Positions 1 through 11,894 of a DNA stretch of 64,000 nt are shown piece by piece. Location: contig CAJNYU010000412.1 in the NCBI GenBank assembly GCA_905331475.1, positions 79,227 to 143,226 on the forward strand, given 5' to 3'. Position numbers and translations under genes: made by a program. The notes below the pieces were generated by a model. The model was not told the origin of the DNA. It saw nothing but the letters and a program-made list of their open reading frames with translations, and did no database searches. The stretch is from Rotaria socialis (taxonomy: Eukaryota; Rotifera; Eurotatoria; Philodinida; Philodinidae). Position 1 is the first letter of the stretch. Each line of letters opens with the position of its first letter.

Positions 1-79
1 AAGTAATAATTTTTTCCTAAAAAACAAACATTCTATATGAAAATTTTAAAACGTCGGCTACATCTATTTGTTCTTTTAG

Positions 80-210
80 ACGAAAGAAAAAATGTTTGCG
101 TTATACAGAAAATGAAACAACATCTATTGGTGTTAGCTCATGGAGCGAAGAAGACGATACAGATAATATTGATGATTCAAATGATTGTGATGTTATTCCA
201 ATAATGGAAC

Positions 211-254
<44 letters not shown>

Positions 255-527
255 TTATCTATTCATACAGGAATATCGAAAGATCCCGATGAAGAAAATA
301 AGTCACGTTTATTAAAATATCAACAAATGTCAAATTCACTTGAGCATAATCCAACCAACAAGATGTCTATGGCGATGTCAATGATGACATCAAGAAAAGA
401 TTCCTCATCATCATCATCATCTTCACAAGTTTCTTTTCTTCAACCATCCCATCAATATCCATATTATGATTCGTTTTTATCAGCAACGTCGATGCCAATC
501 TTAAATGAATTTAAACGAGAAACATAA
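80..527 (+). CDS. C-terminal exon of an unidentified protein (5' truncated)
   Basis: An acceptor (TTCTTTTAG) ends at base 79 and a GTAAT donor-like site starts at base 3, so the window probably opens on the last two bases of the previous exon, followed by a 77-nt intron. The exon is open from base 81 to TAA at 525-527. It encodes a basic start (RKKK-C), then an acidic stretch (SEEDDTD), a run of 14 Asn encoded by an AAT array (about 210-254), and a run of nine Ser. The composition is low-complexity and looks like a disordered cytoplasmic tail. No catalytic motif or membrane segment is visible and the family cannot be told from this fragment. Confidence 0.6.
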
Positions 528-2462
528 AGTTTTTGTTTTTAATTATTTCTTCTTCTAGTCAGTACTTCGAGATCGTCAAATCTCGTTGCAATATATATGT
601 ATACATAAATATTGAGTATGTAACAACATTTTTCTTAGTTAATATTGATTTAATTTCAAATCGCATATCACCTATAAACTTTTTGTTTTTATCGAACAGA
701 AATTCTATCAGAATAAGTTTGTCAGTATAATTGATTGCAGAATGTCTGAGATATAATTAACTACAATTGAGTGTATGAAATGATAGAAAAATGAAAATTC
801 GACGAAAAAACTTTTGAGAGATCTTATTGCCAGTGATGGCAATTCTTTATGATCACAATTAAAAAAAAAATACTTCATAAACTTTTAATTTCCATAGAGA
901 TCAAGGTTTATAGGGTGGCTTGTAAAAAGGTTTTTCTAAGAACTTTTTATCTTTATTATTAATTACCTACGAATGTGCTTAATTATATGTCTCATGTTTT
1001 CGATCTATTCAATTATTCTAAAGGTCATAATCAGCGTACGGCTTATTTAACACATAGAGAAATCTCTTTTCCGACAAACGCTTATTTCATGTGAACTTTA
1101 TTGATTATGCGATATGAAATTAAACGACTATCCGTCTGGAAAAACTGTTACATGCTCTCTATAATCTCTTTGTAATCTATATTTTCTGTTTCTGTGTTCA
1201 ATTATTGTTAGTTATAGATTTTCTCGCGTGTAACATATTCTTTAACCATATGTATATGTATAAAAGCGTTTTGTTTTGTTTTTTTTTGTGACCGGAATAC
1301 AACGTGCGTTAAAAATAATCGAAAATATTCATTGTCTACTACGAATATTCTGTTCTAAGTACGAAAATTATTACCCGTGAATGAAAAGAGGTTTATTATT
1401 ATTATTAGCGTATATACTGCTCCGTACTGATACATTTACAATGTAGAATCCTCTCATTGTATCATAGATTTTGATCAACTTAACTGAAATTGCAAATCAT
1501 GGATGACGTATAGGAATTGAACGCACTTTGTGTTTTGATATCTTTATCTCCAAATATCTTTCATTAAAATACAGAAGACCTGTGCTGAAAATTTTTCTAC
1601 GATTCATAGATATTAAATTAATTTTTAGTTTGACAGTTTTATTTTTGAAAATTTGCAAAATTTTGAAAAAATCTATTTTCTATGCTGCCTTTATAATAAT
1701 TTTTTTCGTCATAAATGATCAATTTGCTTTCTTTTCATCCTCTTCATAGAAGTTAATTATATTCATTTATGACAACTAGTTCTCATTAGCTTATATTTAT
1801 GCTCTAAAATTATAGATACCGAATGACTAAAATTTCCAGAAAGCATTAAAGTACGTTTTAAATTTACTGTGAGAAGAGTCTTACGTCGATTATTATTATC
1901 CTTATATTTGAGAAAAAATTATCATTTGAAAATTAAATTGAATTTTCTCGATGTTTCAGTTTATTACTTGCGAAGTAGCATGCATCATTATATAGAATAC
2001 AGTAAAACTAAAAACTCAGATGAATTAATAAATAAAATGCAAAAAAGTTATTCAACGAATCGAATTAAAATCTTTTTATTGTTTTAACAGATTACTCTTA
2101 TTTTCTGATTCATTTATCTGAAAGCGGCTATTTTACGATGGACCAATGTACATAATTTATTTTATCAAGATAAAATATATTTATTTGACGTGTTGAATAA
2201 ATAGTTACCAATATGAAATAAGTGCAAAACAATGGTTTCATGTTTTTTTTAGGATTTCTCAAGTAGAGATTATCAAATAATATGAATGAAAATATTATAT
2301 ATTTTTTTCTCTCCCAATAGATACGACCTGTGCGCAGATTAAATACTTGATTCTTATTGATAATGGATATTTATCAGCAAACTTATATATGCATATATTT
2401 GATTATTTACGAATCAGATTTTTCTTTCTTCAATAGAACCGTTATTTTAAAGGATTCTCAGT
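528..2462. other. Intergenic, AT-rich
   Basis: About 1.9 kb with only short open frames of biased Phe/Ile/Leu composition and no acceptable splice chain. I see no gene, RNA or repeat here. The distal part presumably holds the promoter of the RGM-like gene that starts at 2463. Confidence 0.5.
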
Positions 2463-5457
2463 ATGTATTCGATGCTGCAGAGTCTTGAATACATTCGTTG
2501 GATGATAATTGTATGCTGTATTGCAGGACAAGGTAACGTCCGTTTATTAATCTAAAATGTTATGGATACTGAGCAATAGTTAAAGAACAATTCTAATTCC
2601 TTATTCATCAGTGCTAGAATATCTTACGCATCGTCAGAAATAAATATATTCATATGTCTATGATGGAAAACAAATGTCATCCGGCATGTTCGACAATAAT
2701 TTTTCAATGGTGAATAGAGACAGATAGATAAGATTCGATTTTGTTTCATAAGAATTCCAAGAAAAAACGTGAATTCTCGGACTCGGTGTATTTTATGTTT
2801 GAACTCGACAAAATCTTTAATAAAGTGTCCCTCGTGACTTCTCACAAAATCCTCTAATTGTTTAGATTCCAGTTCACCAAACCACTAAAAGCAGTTTCAT
2901 ACTAGATTGACTCCTAGAGCTTTGGGAGAAGTTTGATCTACAATTTTCTTTTTTTGTAATTCCTACTACCTCAATAACGAAAACAGTAATGCATAGACAT
3001 TTCTTTGTATGCTTTAGGTCACGCAGTGGACATTGATCACTCTGATGAATTAGCAGTGAGCTCATGCCAAATATACGGAAGTCTTCACTTCAGAATGTTT
3101 CATGAGCGGCTTGATCAGCCTCAATCATTATTGTGGTGCAAAAAAAGTGGTGACTATGTTGCGTATGAAAATGAATGGATTCAAATTCTTATCACTGTCA
3201 CAGATTTTCCAAGTTGGAATCGAAAAGTAAGATGTAGAAGAGAAAACATCATGCTTCAATAAACCGAATCTAATATACGCATTTACAATTTGTTTTTACG
3301 CTATTTAGTACAAAATGATATTTAAACATCACAATACGGTCTTATGCACAATTGATAGTAGTCAAAATATTTGTAATCATGAAAGTAAAATAATTCTATT
3401 TTCGTAGAATATTTGTCTTGATATATTTTCGAAATCATCCCTATAGCGATCGAAATAAAAACATGGAGTTTAATTACACAAATCGTCTATCCAATGGCAT
3501 TTCTACGCATAATTATTGTTCGATATGGAAATGTAAAACTTAAATTATTATAATATATAATTGTAATGCTCTACTATTCCTACGGTCTTTTCATCTTATA
3601 GGAACCATACTATGATATAATATTACATCAAAGGAACACGACAATTTTTCCTCAATCAAAAGGATTGTGCATTCATGGATCAACACATTGTGAAATAGAT
3701 CCGTTGGCTATGAAAAGTATACGCCATCGAAATCAACTAGAAGTGGTTAATCCAACAGACGAGCAACTGATGGTTCATGAAAAAGCTGAAGAGATCTGTA
3801 ATCATTATCATAATTCCGTACGTCGGATGATGAGAAAATTAGGACTATCTTTTATTAGTCAAACAACAAAAGACAAATTGATAATATCTTGTATTAACGA
3901 TCTCGAATCAACAGGAAATAAACAAGTAAATGTTCATTCGGAAATTATTCATGTATGTTAACTATTTTGTTGATAGTTTGCAAAAAGTGTTCTACAATTA
4001 TTCCTATTTGAAACTGTAAATAATTTCAATATGAACAAAGATCAAACAAATAATGATCTAGAAAAGATTAATTATATATTAGAAGAAACGCTTCGTACAG
4101 TTGATGATTTCACCGTTGAAAATTTTCCTGCAGATGAATCACAATCAGATGCAATGTTAGATATTAACATCTCTGTAAAGACGTCAAATGCAACAAGTTT
4201 GAAATGTAAGTCAACAACTTTTCTATACGGTAACGATTTATTGTCATCGTTTTAGCAGCGAAAACTAACAATACTTTCATTTCTGTTCCTAATTTTAAAA
4301 ATGATGATAATTATGTGGGTATATGTCATGTTTATGGTGATCCTCATGTTATTCCTTTCGCACAACAATCAAATGCAACGCAAGACCAATATTGGTGTAA
4401 AATATCGGGGGAACATCGTGTTATTAAAAATGATTATGTTGAAATGATAGCTTTTGTTCAAGAACAAACTTGGTTGATCGATAAAGTTTGTTTGAATATT
4501 CACAAGAATACATATATTTCGTTTTCAAACTTTACTAATAGTTTATCATAAAATTGCTCCAATCCAACGGATCCATTATTTGTACAGTTACTGACAATGA
4601 ACAGTATTGTAATAATTCAGGTAACTGTTATAATTAAATGATGTTATTTTTCATCGACTTATTCTAAATAGAAATTCGAATAACTCGTCCAAGTCTAACA
4701 CAAATGGACATTTTATATACGACTTCTAGATTATACATCTCCATTGTTTCACATCAATATGATGTATATGAATTTTAGTGCTAAAGATAAACGCGTTCAT
4801 TTGACTTATTATTATTATTATTATTATAGGTACAATGGTATGACATAAGTGTGCGGATGCCATATGCATTGATTCATCGATCGAGTGGTCTCTGTATTTT
4901 ACCATCAGCCATGAGTTGTGATATTGAAAATAGTATTGAACAGGAAAATATTGAGAATTCTTTATCTAAACTGATATGTGAACAATACTTAATGGCAGCC
5001 ATCGATGCATCCATCAGCTTAGGTCTTGCAGATGATCCAGAACGACATAAGAATGCATTGATCGCATGTATTCATGATTATCAAACAACAAACAATAAAC
5101 ATGTAAGACTAGTACGTAAGAAAATTTTCTTCTATTTTTGTTTTCTATTTATACTAGTCTGGCGTAAGTATAGTGGATATGATTATCAAAAATGCAATTA
5201 ATCAACAACAACTTGACGATATGCAATTTGAACTGAAAACTATCAGCAGTACTAATGCAATTGATAATGCTTTAATTAATGCAAGTATTCAAATCGACTC
5301 TATTACTACTACAACGACACAAATACCAAATACAACATTGATATCAACAACAAGCCTCACAACAACCTCAACTAGTTCGATCGCAATTAAATCAGCTTAT
5401 GTAATTCTGATTTGTATTTTATTATCATTTTTCATAGAATTATCTGTTGTTTTTTAA
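2463..5457 (+). CDS. Secreted, membrane-anchored protein with two tandem RGM/VWD-like domains
   Basis: Exons: 2463-2532, 3018-3226, 3309-3384, 3447-3532, 3602-3925, 3977-4205, 4256-4485, 4542-4620, 4672-4763, 4830-5102, 5158-5457. All junctions are GT-AG and phase-compatible (655 aa). Exon 1 encodes a signal peptide (IIVCCIAGQG). Two homologous units follow, each with the same exon pattern: a Cys-x-[IV]-Tyr-Gly start, a WCKxSG stretch, an N-[DE]-x-[IV] strand, a YDI...GLCI segment and a helix ending Cys-[IL]-x-Asp. These match the partial VWF-D domain of repulsive guidance molecules (GDPH start, 'C-x-DxxTTG' end). Unit 2 keeps GDPH at residues 359-362, the autoproteolysis site in RGMs. Unit 1 has GSLH at 44-47. 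A Thr-rich stalk and a C-terminal hydrophobic tail (AYVILICILLSFF) suggest a GPI anchor or TM. Known RGMs are BMP co-receptors. Tandem duplication of this domain is unusual, and no N-RGM domain is recognised. Confidence 0.72.
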
Positions 5458-5618
5458 TTTAAAATACATTTAAAGTGATCCATAGATAAGTTGATTCAGT
5501 TGCTATCATAGAAAATAATAATCGAAATGTGAATACTCATGAATGAAACCTGAAGCCTATTATAAAATTCATATATTTCAAACTGCTTAAATTGAATTCA
5601 ACCATTGAATATCTGAAA

Positions 5619-6052
5619 CGGGTAGCAATATTTTTGATCCCCAAAAAAGTGCCTATTGATCACCAAAATGTGTTAGTTGTGGTAGATAACGTGTTTATCT
5701 CAAAAGACAACAGATTGATAAGACATAATTAAACAATAATCATAATTGGATCAAAATGATCTCATTAACTGAGAATAGTTACACAAAATGTTCTATCATA
5801 ACAATGCAGAAAACTAAAAATGTCAAGTACAAAAAAGTTCGAACAGCGTGGTTACCATGATTTTGGTAGAACATATTTTCTGTTTCTCTTGTTTATTGTA
5901 TTTTGTGTAACTAGTGTTGTTATTTATTATTCTATCTCTTATTGTATTGATAATAAATTCGGTGATCGAATATATTTGTTGTGATCATTTCACAACTAAC
6001 ACATTCTGGTGATCAATAGCCATTTTTTTGGGGATCAAAAGTCTATTTACCC
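5619..6052. mobile_element. hAT-like MITE with 8-bp TSD
   Basis: Terminal inverted repeats of about 65 bp: the left arm, with TTTTGATCCCCAAAAAA and TATTGATCACCA, pairs with the right arm at about 5988-6052 with few mismatches. The outermost bases are GGGTA...TACCC. An 8-bp direct duplication, ATCTGAAA, flanks it at 5611-5618 and 6053-6060, with one extra C at the left edge. There is no transposase frame inside, so it is non-autonomous. The 8-bp duplication points to the hAT superfamily. It sits between the RGM-like gene and the 3' end of the SPATA1 gene. Confidence 0.82.
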
Positions 6053-6263
6053 ATCTGAAATTCAAATATGTCGAAATTACAAACACATATGAATGTATTT
6101 TTGAGATCTCGAGAAAACTGTTACTAACAGCAGAGGAATGAAAGATATCATCGTGATATTTATGCATAAATCAAATACGTTTATTGAAAATGAATGATCG
6201 ATATTTTTAGTTAGATACAATCAAGCTGTACGTTGACAAAAAAAACAATTAATTAGATTAGAT

Positions 6264-9200
6264 TTAAAAATGCCATGTGATACTCAATGAAATAGGCTCT
6301 GTTTCTTCGGATTCAAATGGTTCTTTTGGTAGCCGATATCTTCCCAGTTTATTCAAATTTGAACTAATTTTTTGTAATTCTTGTCGTAGTAAACGAGATT
6401 CATATTCAGCCTGTTGGCGTAGCTTAAATAGAGAGAGAAATGAAATATTTTTCTTCGAATATTTTACGAGAACTAAAATATGCGTGAGTAATCAACGTTC
6501 TAGTCACTTAACAAAGTGTAGAACTGTAGACTGTATTTTTCGTGTTTCATGAAATTACATGAAGTTTACTGCTTGTTTTCTATCGTTATGATAAAGAAGC
6601 AAAACATTCTTATACGTATTTCGCTTACTTTAGTAGCATCATTCAAGCGAATTGTCGCGCGTTCACGTTGAATATCTGATGTGTGTGTCTAGAAAAAAAA
6701 AAAGAAATGAAGAAATCAAATTTTACTTATACATAATTATCTACTAAAGCTATGTAATCTCGTTTTACCACAGATAATATTGTATTTTTTTCAATAATAT
6801 ACTTCTTTTTCCATAAATCCTTTTCTTAAAAAAAACGCACAATTAAATGAAAAAAACCGAAATTATTTCTTTTATTCAAACCTTCACGTCGTCGACGAGA
6901 AATTTCAGCATTCAATTGTTGTAATCGATGAACAAGAACTGTACGATCACTTTCTAATTGAGTACGTTTTGATTTTAATACTTTCAAACGAGTCGGAACA
7001 TCTACAACGAAACTATAAACTAATGAATTCAACGTTTCCTTTTAGGATCAATTGATCTACCTTCATGTGTTTTATTTTCTTCTGTATAAATTTCATTGGT
7101 TGGTTTTGGCCTTTCTGGTTCGAAACATTCATATTCAATAGTTGGTTTTCGTTCTTCTGGTTCGAAACGTTCATATTCAATAGTTGGTTTTCGTTCTTCT
7201 GGTTCGAAACGTTCATATTCAATAGTTCTTTTTTGTTCTTCTGGTTCGAAACATTCGTATTCAATAGTTGGTTTTGGTTCTTCTAGTTCGAAACGTTCAT
7301 ATTCAATAGTTGGCTTTGGTTCTTCTGGTTCGAAACATTCGTATTCAATAGGTGGTTTTGGTTCTTCTGGTTCGAAACATTCATATTCAATAGTTATTTT
7401 TTGTTCTTCTGGTTCGAAACGTTCATATTCAATAGTTGGTATAACTCTACAAAAAGAGATAGAATGATTAAACGCGAAATTCAATGATGAATATACACAT
7501 TCCCTTTTTCCTCTAACGAAAATACTACAACAAAGAAGAAAATAAAATAACAACAAAACTGATTCATAAAATGTTATCCGTTAAGCATAAACTTTTGTGA
7601 TTTTAAGAGAAATTGAACCGATGATGAGTGTCTATCAACGAAGTAAAATTTTACTATGAATTTATAAAAGAAAATGTAAGTATTAGATAAGTGAAATAAA
7701 CACTAATACAACCTCTATTCATGATGAAATAGATCATCTGTATGTCTGCATTAAATTAATAATAGATTTTGATTTCAAAATGATATAAGTAACTTACTCT
7801 TCTTGTTTTTTTGTATTATTACGTCGATGCATACAATAAGCTCGATATGCAGCTTGAATCCTAGCAGCTGCTTTTTCTTTTCTATCTCGGTCTTCTAATT
7901 CATGACGTTTTCGAGCTAACGCTTGCTGTTGTAAATAAAGACGTTTTTGTTCTTCACGTAGCTTTGTTAGATTTCTAGGATAGTCAATATTAGTTTTAAA
8001 GTTTGATTAATAAGAAAGTTTCTATAGTAAATTGAGTTCACTTAAATGTATTGAGTACCTCCTTTGGATTATGAGAAGAAAAAATTTTTCCTTGAAATAT
8101 TTACTTTGAAAATGTAAAATTTATTGTTGGACTTTCTTGTTTATGATGATTATGATTTAACAATGGATAAGGTGTTGGCAGTTCATTCAACGAATTTGTC
8201 CAAAATTGGGAATTAGTAAATTGTTCACTCATCGATGAAGGATTTGGTTCATATTCTACTCTGGATGAATCATCATTATGATGCACTCCAATTATATAAA
8301 TCTAGGAGATTATTTCTACGTATTTGATTTAGAACAAAGAAATATAACATACTTCAGGTGCCAATGTCTACAATAGATACGCATATATATATATAAATAC
8401 AAATGAGCATGGGAACACAAAGCTATTGTAGTCTATTCTTTTTTCACATCTACTCTATTCTTGCTTACGACCAGTGTTTCCAATGGAAATCTAAATCAAA
8501 ATGCAATGTACACTTTGTTTTTTAAGAGCAAAATGTACATTACACTTTACTTTTTTTAGCAAATTGTACAAAAGCCCAATTTTCACAATCTAGAAAACAA
8601 AATATAATTTTCGCCATTTTTTATCTCATGAAACAAGCATTTCGATCACTAGCGAACAAAAAAATACCATACTTAATTAATTTAAAACTATATGCGGCTT
8701 TTAAGGTTCAGAGATCAAAGAAATCAGAGTGTAAACTATTTTAGCAAAGTGTACATTGTACACTTTGTTTTTCTGGGCAAGTGTATAGTAGAGTGTAAAT
8801 CAAAACTAGCAGATGCTCTGTACATTTTGCTTCTGCTGTGTACACTGGCCATTGGAAACACTGTTTACGACCTTCAATTCTTTTTGGGCTGAAACGTCTC
8901 AAATGAGTAAACGGAACAGCCTCTCTCTATTGAAATATTTAACAATCTACAAACCATTGGTGGTCGATAATGTTTCACTTGTAGTTCGTTTTCTTGATTA
9001 TGTTTAACCTTAGTTAAACAGCGTCCAACACTTCGAAGATACATGAAGTCTTTTGGGAAACTAGCATCTTCACCACAAACATGAGTAATATATTGACGAA
9101 GTTCATCAATTGTTGAGTTCTCAGGAACGCTTTCAGAAACAAATCAAAAATATACATATACGTGCAAATTTATTCCAATGACTTACTGAACAAAACCTGC

Positions 9201-9411
9201 TGATACAGCTTGTGTGATTACTTCATTTTCGGCTAGATTTTGACGTCCTTTCCAGACTTTTTTTGGTATTATATAAACATGAAGGTCAACAAACTAAACA
9301 AGAGTTTATCAATTATTGTATTGATTTATCTACCTGTGATGAATCCGGTCGATCCACAGTAATCAGATTTTTATGGAATATTGCTGGCTGGTTTTCATCG
9401 GGTGATTGCAT
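6264..9411 (-). CDS. SPATA1: SPATA1 orthologue (spermatogenesis-associated protein 1)
   Basis: Eleven exons, in transcription order: 9334-9411, 9187-9293, 8955-9129, 8353-8367, 8105-8301, 7798-7974, 7061-7446, 6882-7019, 6769-6824, 6629-6688, 6264-6422. All have GT-AG junctions and compatible phases, giving 515 aa from ATG at 9411. Residues about 27-125 resemble the N-terminal SPATA1 domain: VDLHVY-IIP, an AVSAGFVHV segment, 'LRQYI', and a RPPM-TLAPEIYI segment like the vertebrate 'APPYALQPELYLLP'. A central coiled-coil region carries an IQ-type motif (IQAAYRAYCMHRR, about residue 228), then eight 14-residue repeats. The C-terminal 140 residues match SPATA1_C (heptads, then KDLWKKKY). In other animals SPATA1 is testis/cilium-linked and the IQ motif would bind calmodulin, so a role in cilia is an inference. 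Intron 8832-side insertion: a hAT-like MITE lies in the 587-nt third intron. The intron between 7061 and 7019 is only 41 nt and is the least certain junction. Confidence 0.85.
7105..7440 (-). repeat. Coding tandem repeat: eight 42-bp units (14 aa)
   Basis: Inside SPATA1 exon 7, the unit reads approximately TIEY-E-[RC]-FEPEE-x-KP. Eight consecutive copies differ by a few residues (R/C at one site; P, R or Q before K; one EL for EP). The 42-bp unit keeps frame, so copy number can change without frameshift. The opposite strand is also open across the array, which is a by-product of the repeat. Confidence 0.93.
8472..8863. mobile_element. hAT-like MITE in a SPATA1 intron
   Basis: Inverted termini CAGTGTTTCCAATGG...CCATTGGAAACACTG are flanked by CTTACGAC (8464-8471) and TTTACGAC (8864-8871), an 8-bp duplication with one mismatch. 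The inner arms repeat a GTACACTTTG / CAAAGTGTAC motif many times on both strands, which is typical of subterminal transposase-binding repeats. There is no coding capacity. It lies wholly within the intron between SPATA1 exons 8955-9129 and 8353-8367. Confidence 0.85.
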
Positions 9412-11894
9412 GTTTAAACTAAATACATACAAGAAGCATGTGCGAATCGATTTTTTTTCTTTCTTTGAGCTTCACCGTTTTATTCAATGAAATAAAACAA
9501 GAAAAAATCCTTATTTTAAAAGGCTTGATTAAAAGATTGCATTTATTTTACGAATGCTTGATTGTTTTGCTTTTTGCTGTTACGTCGACAGACGAGAAAA
9601 ATAAATATGTTATTTCATTTTTTAAATTTATCTTCTTTTAAAATAACAATTTATAATATTATATTTTTTGCATCAAATATTTAATCTATATAGAATATCT
9701 GTAATAATGTTCCTGGATTGTGATTTTTCATTGTAACAACAGAACTAACTCTATTCATTGATTAAAGTGAAATCACGTACACATGCGATAATGATATAGA
9801 ACGAGAATATGAGCTTTAATTCTAATGGACGCTATGTTAACTGCTCCCATTGTAGTCATGATAATTGTTTTTATATCTATTTCATGATTAGAGTTACATT
9901 TGACTTTCATACAAAAAATAAAAATTAATTCATTTTTTTCCAGAGTGAGATTTTACATTGGCACTGTATGTATATTCAGCTGCTAGTTTTGTATCAAATG
10001 AAGTGATTAGGATACAATAAATTTTGAGGATTTTGATGAAATTTCATAGGTATAAGAATAATTCATTTTATTGTGAGATATAAATTGTTTTCATGATAAT
10101 TTCACTATTGAAAAGTTCACGGAATGAGAAAAGAACACAACATCACGTCATTTTTTGTGATAATTGCATAGGACGCATAATAATATTATACCCTAGCAAA
10201 TATGAAGTTGCCATAGTCACTAATATAAGTAATAAACTTGATGCATGATTAAAGTTCGTAGGAAAACAACACTTTTATTCCTAATGATCAATAGGAAGTT
10301 TTTGGATTTTTTCAATTGTATTCCAGAAATTTATTAATCATTGATATAGAGAAATGTCAATATAGCTCTATTTGACTGTAATATTGATACGGAAATTGTA
10401 GAAAATTTATGATTGCTTGTTATCACTTCATAAGCTAGACTGGATATTGTAGAAAATGCTCGATGTTTAATAAAAAAATTATACAACAAATGAGTTGTGT
10501 AGGATATATTTCCGTTCGATTGAAAGAATTCATTGGAGAACTCCTTTGTAACATCATGAATTCCGAGAGAATTTCATCTACTATCAGGCTTTATTTTAAT
10601 ATTCATCTATATCAAGCTTTTTAGTACATAGACACAGCACGCTTCGCGTTAAAATGAACAGAAATATCCTGTCTATTTCATGATGACTCATCGAAATGCT
10701 TTGGTGACATTTTGTGATGTTATTGATTTTTCTTAGTTCATAATCGTTATTGATCCAGTCTTTCATAGAATGATCTTGTCTAGAATATTGCAGAACGTCT
10801 CTATGAGATATGCAGTCAAATACTCGTTTCCATTGCCTCAATGCCAGATTGAGAATGCATGTACTGTTGGCTGACACCAACAGCTCCACCAATTTGTCCT
10901 TATACTTTAATGGCTTAGTTTTATCTCTATATTTCAGATAGACTTTTTATTATGTAGACCAATTCTCATAGATGAGTTCAAAAGCGATTTTCGTTCTACG
11001 ATAAATTAACTGTAGTGTGTAAGAGACGCGACTAAGAGATTACAATAGATATGTTTATTTAGCATTAGACATTTTATTCTCTCGAGAAACAAAAGAATGA
11101 AAATACATGTGGTATTACATTTCAACGCTATATCAAAAGAATAATTAATCAGAAACTATTGCCACATTTATTGCGTTTATTATTTTTCTATTATTGTTAA
11201 TTACATCTTTCTCGTCTAAAAACGACCTTGTAGCATATGTATTATTCATAAATTTCCAGTCATTTCCACATTCTGTATTCGCTCGTATGAATAAATCACA
11301 TTGTGAAGAAATTTTTCTTTGAAATAAAATACATGATTATTTCTTTATTCAAAATGAAGATTGCGCCTCATACTGAAAGAATGCTTGTCACGCAGCTTCT
11401 ACGTACTAAAATTAGTAACATAAGTCTAAATGCAAACAATTCATTATACATGTTTATGTGTTTTGTTTTGATAACTCGATCAACAGTTTGTTACGTATTT
11501 ATTTTTTATTTAGTTCAGCAATATAAGTGCTAACATACAAAGAATAAAATCATATCGTGGACAATATTATACAACAACCAAAGCTGATTCCTATCAATAG
11601 AACCTTCTTTTTTTCCCTTCTTCTGTCATCATTATTTGTACATATTCCTCGGATGCTCTGTATCTATATACGTGACTTAGTACACCGTCAGCTAGCGCAT
11701 GATTATATTCTGTATGCATTTTTTTTCTTTCTTAACTTAAGTATTACTGTTATTTTCTTTTGTAAACATATACATACTTGTATATATCTATTCCTTTTTT
11801 TGTTATTATAGATATCCGACTTCTGATATTGTCAGTTTTTCTTTCTAGAAACATTTAATAGTACATTAATAGTAGTTTCGTTCTACTAAACTTA
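9412..11894. other. Intergenic, about 2.5 kb
   Basis: Between divergently transcribed SPATA1 (minus) and the costars gene (plus), so it should carry both promoters. Open frames here are short and hydrophobic and have no codon or splice support. No repeat with clear termini was seen. Confidence 0.5.

Noticed and set aside
4021-4260. A separate gene starting at ATG 4031
   Set aside because: The frame is open upstream to an acceptor at 3976 that joins in phase with the preceding RGM-like exon, and the joined segment aligns with the equivalent segment of unit 2.
7065-7467. Plus-strand open frames across the SPATA1 repeat region
   Set aside because: They are the reverse complement of the 42-bp coding repeat. 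The minus-strand frame splices cleanly into a complete SPATA1 protein and the plus-strand frames do not.
9263-9490. Plus-strand 75-codon frame
   Set aside because: It overlaps SPATA1 exons 1 and 2 on the other strand, which have homology and splice support.
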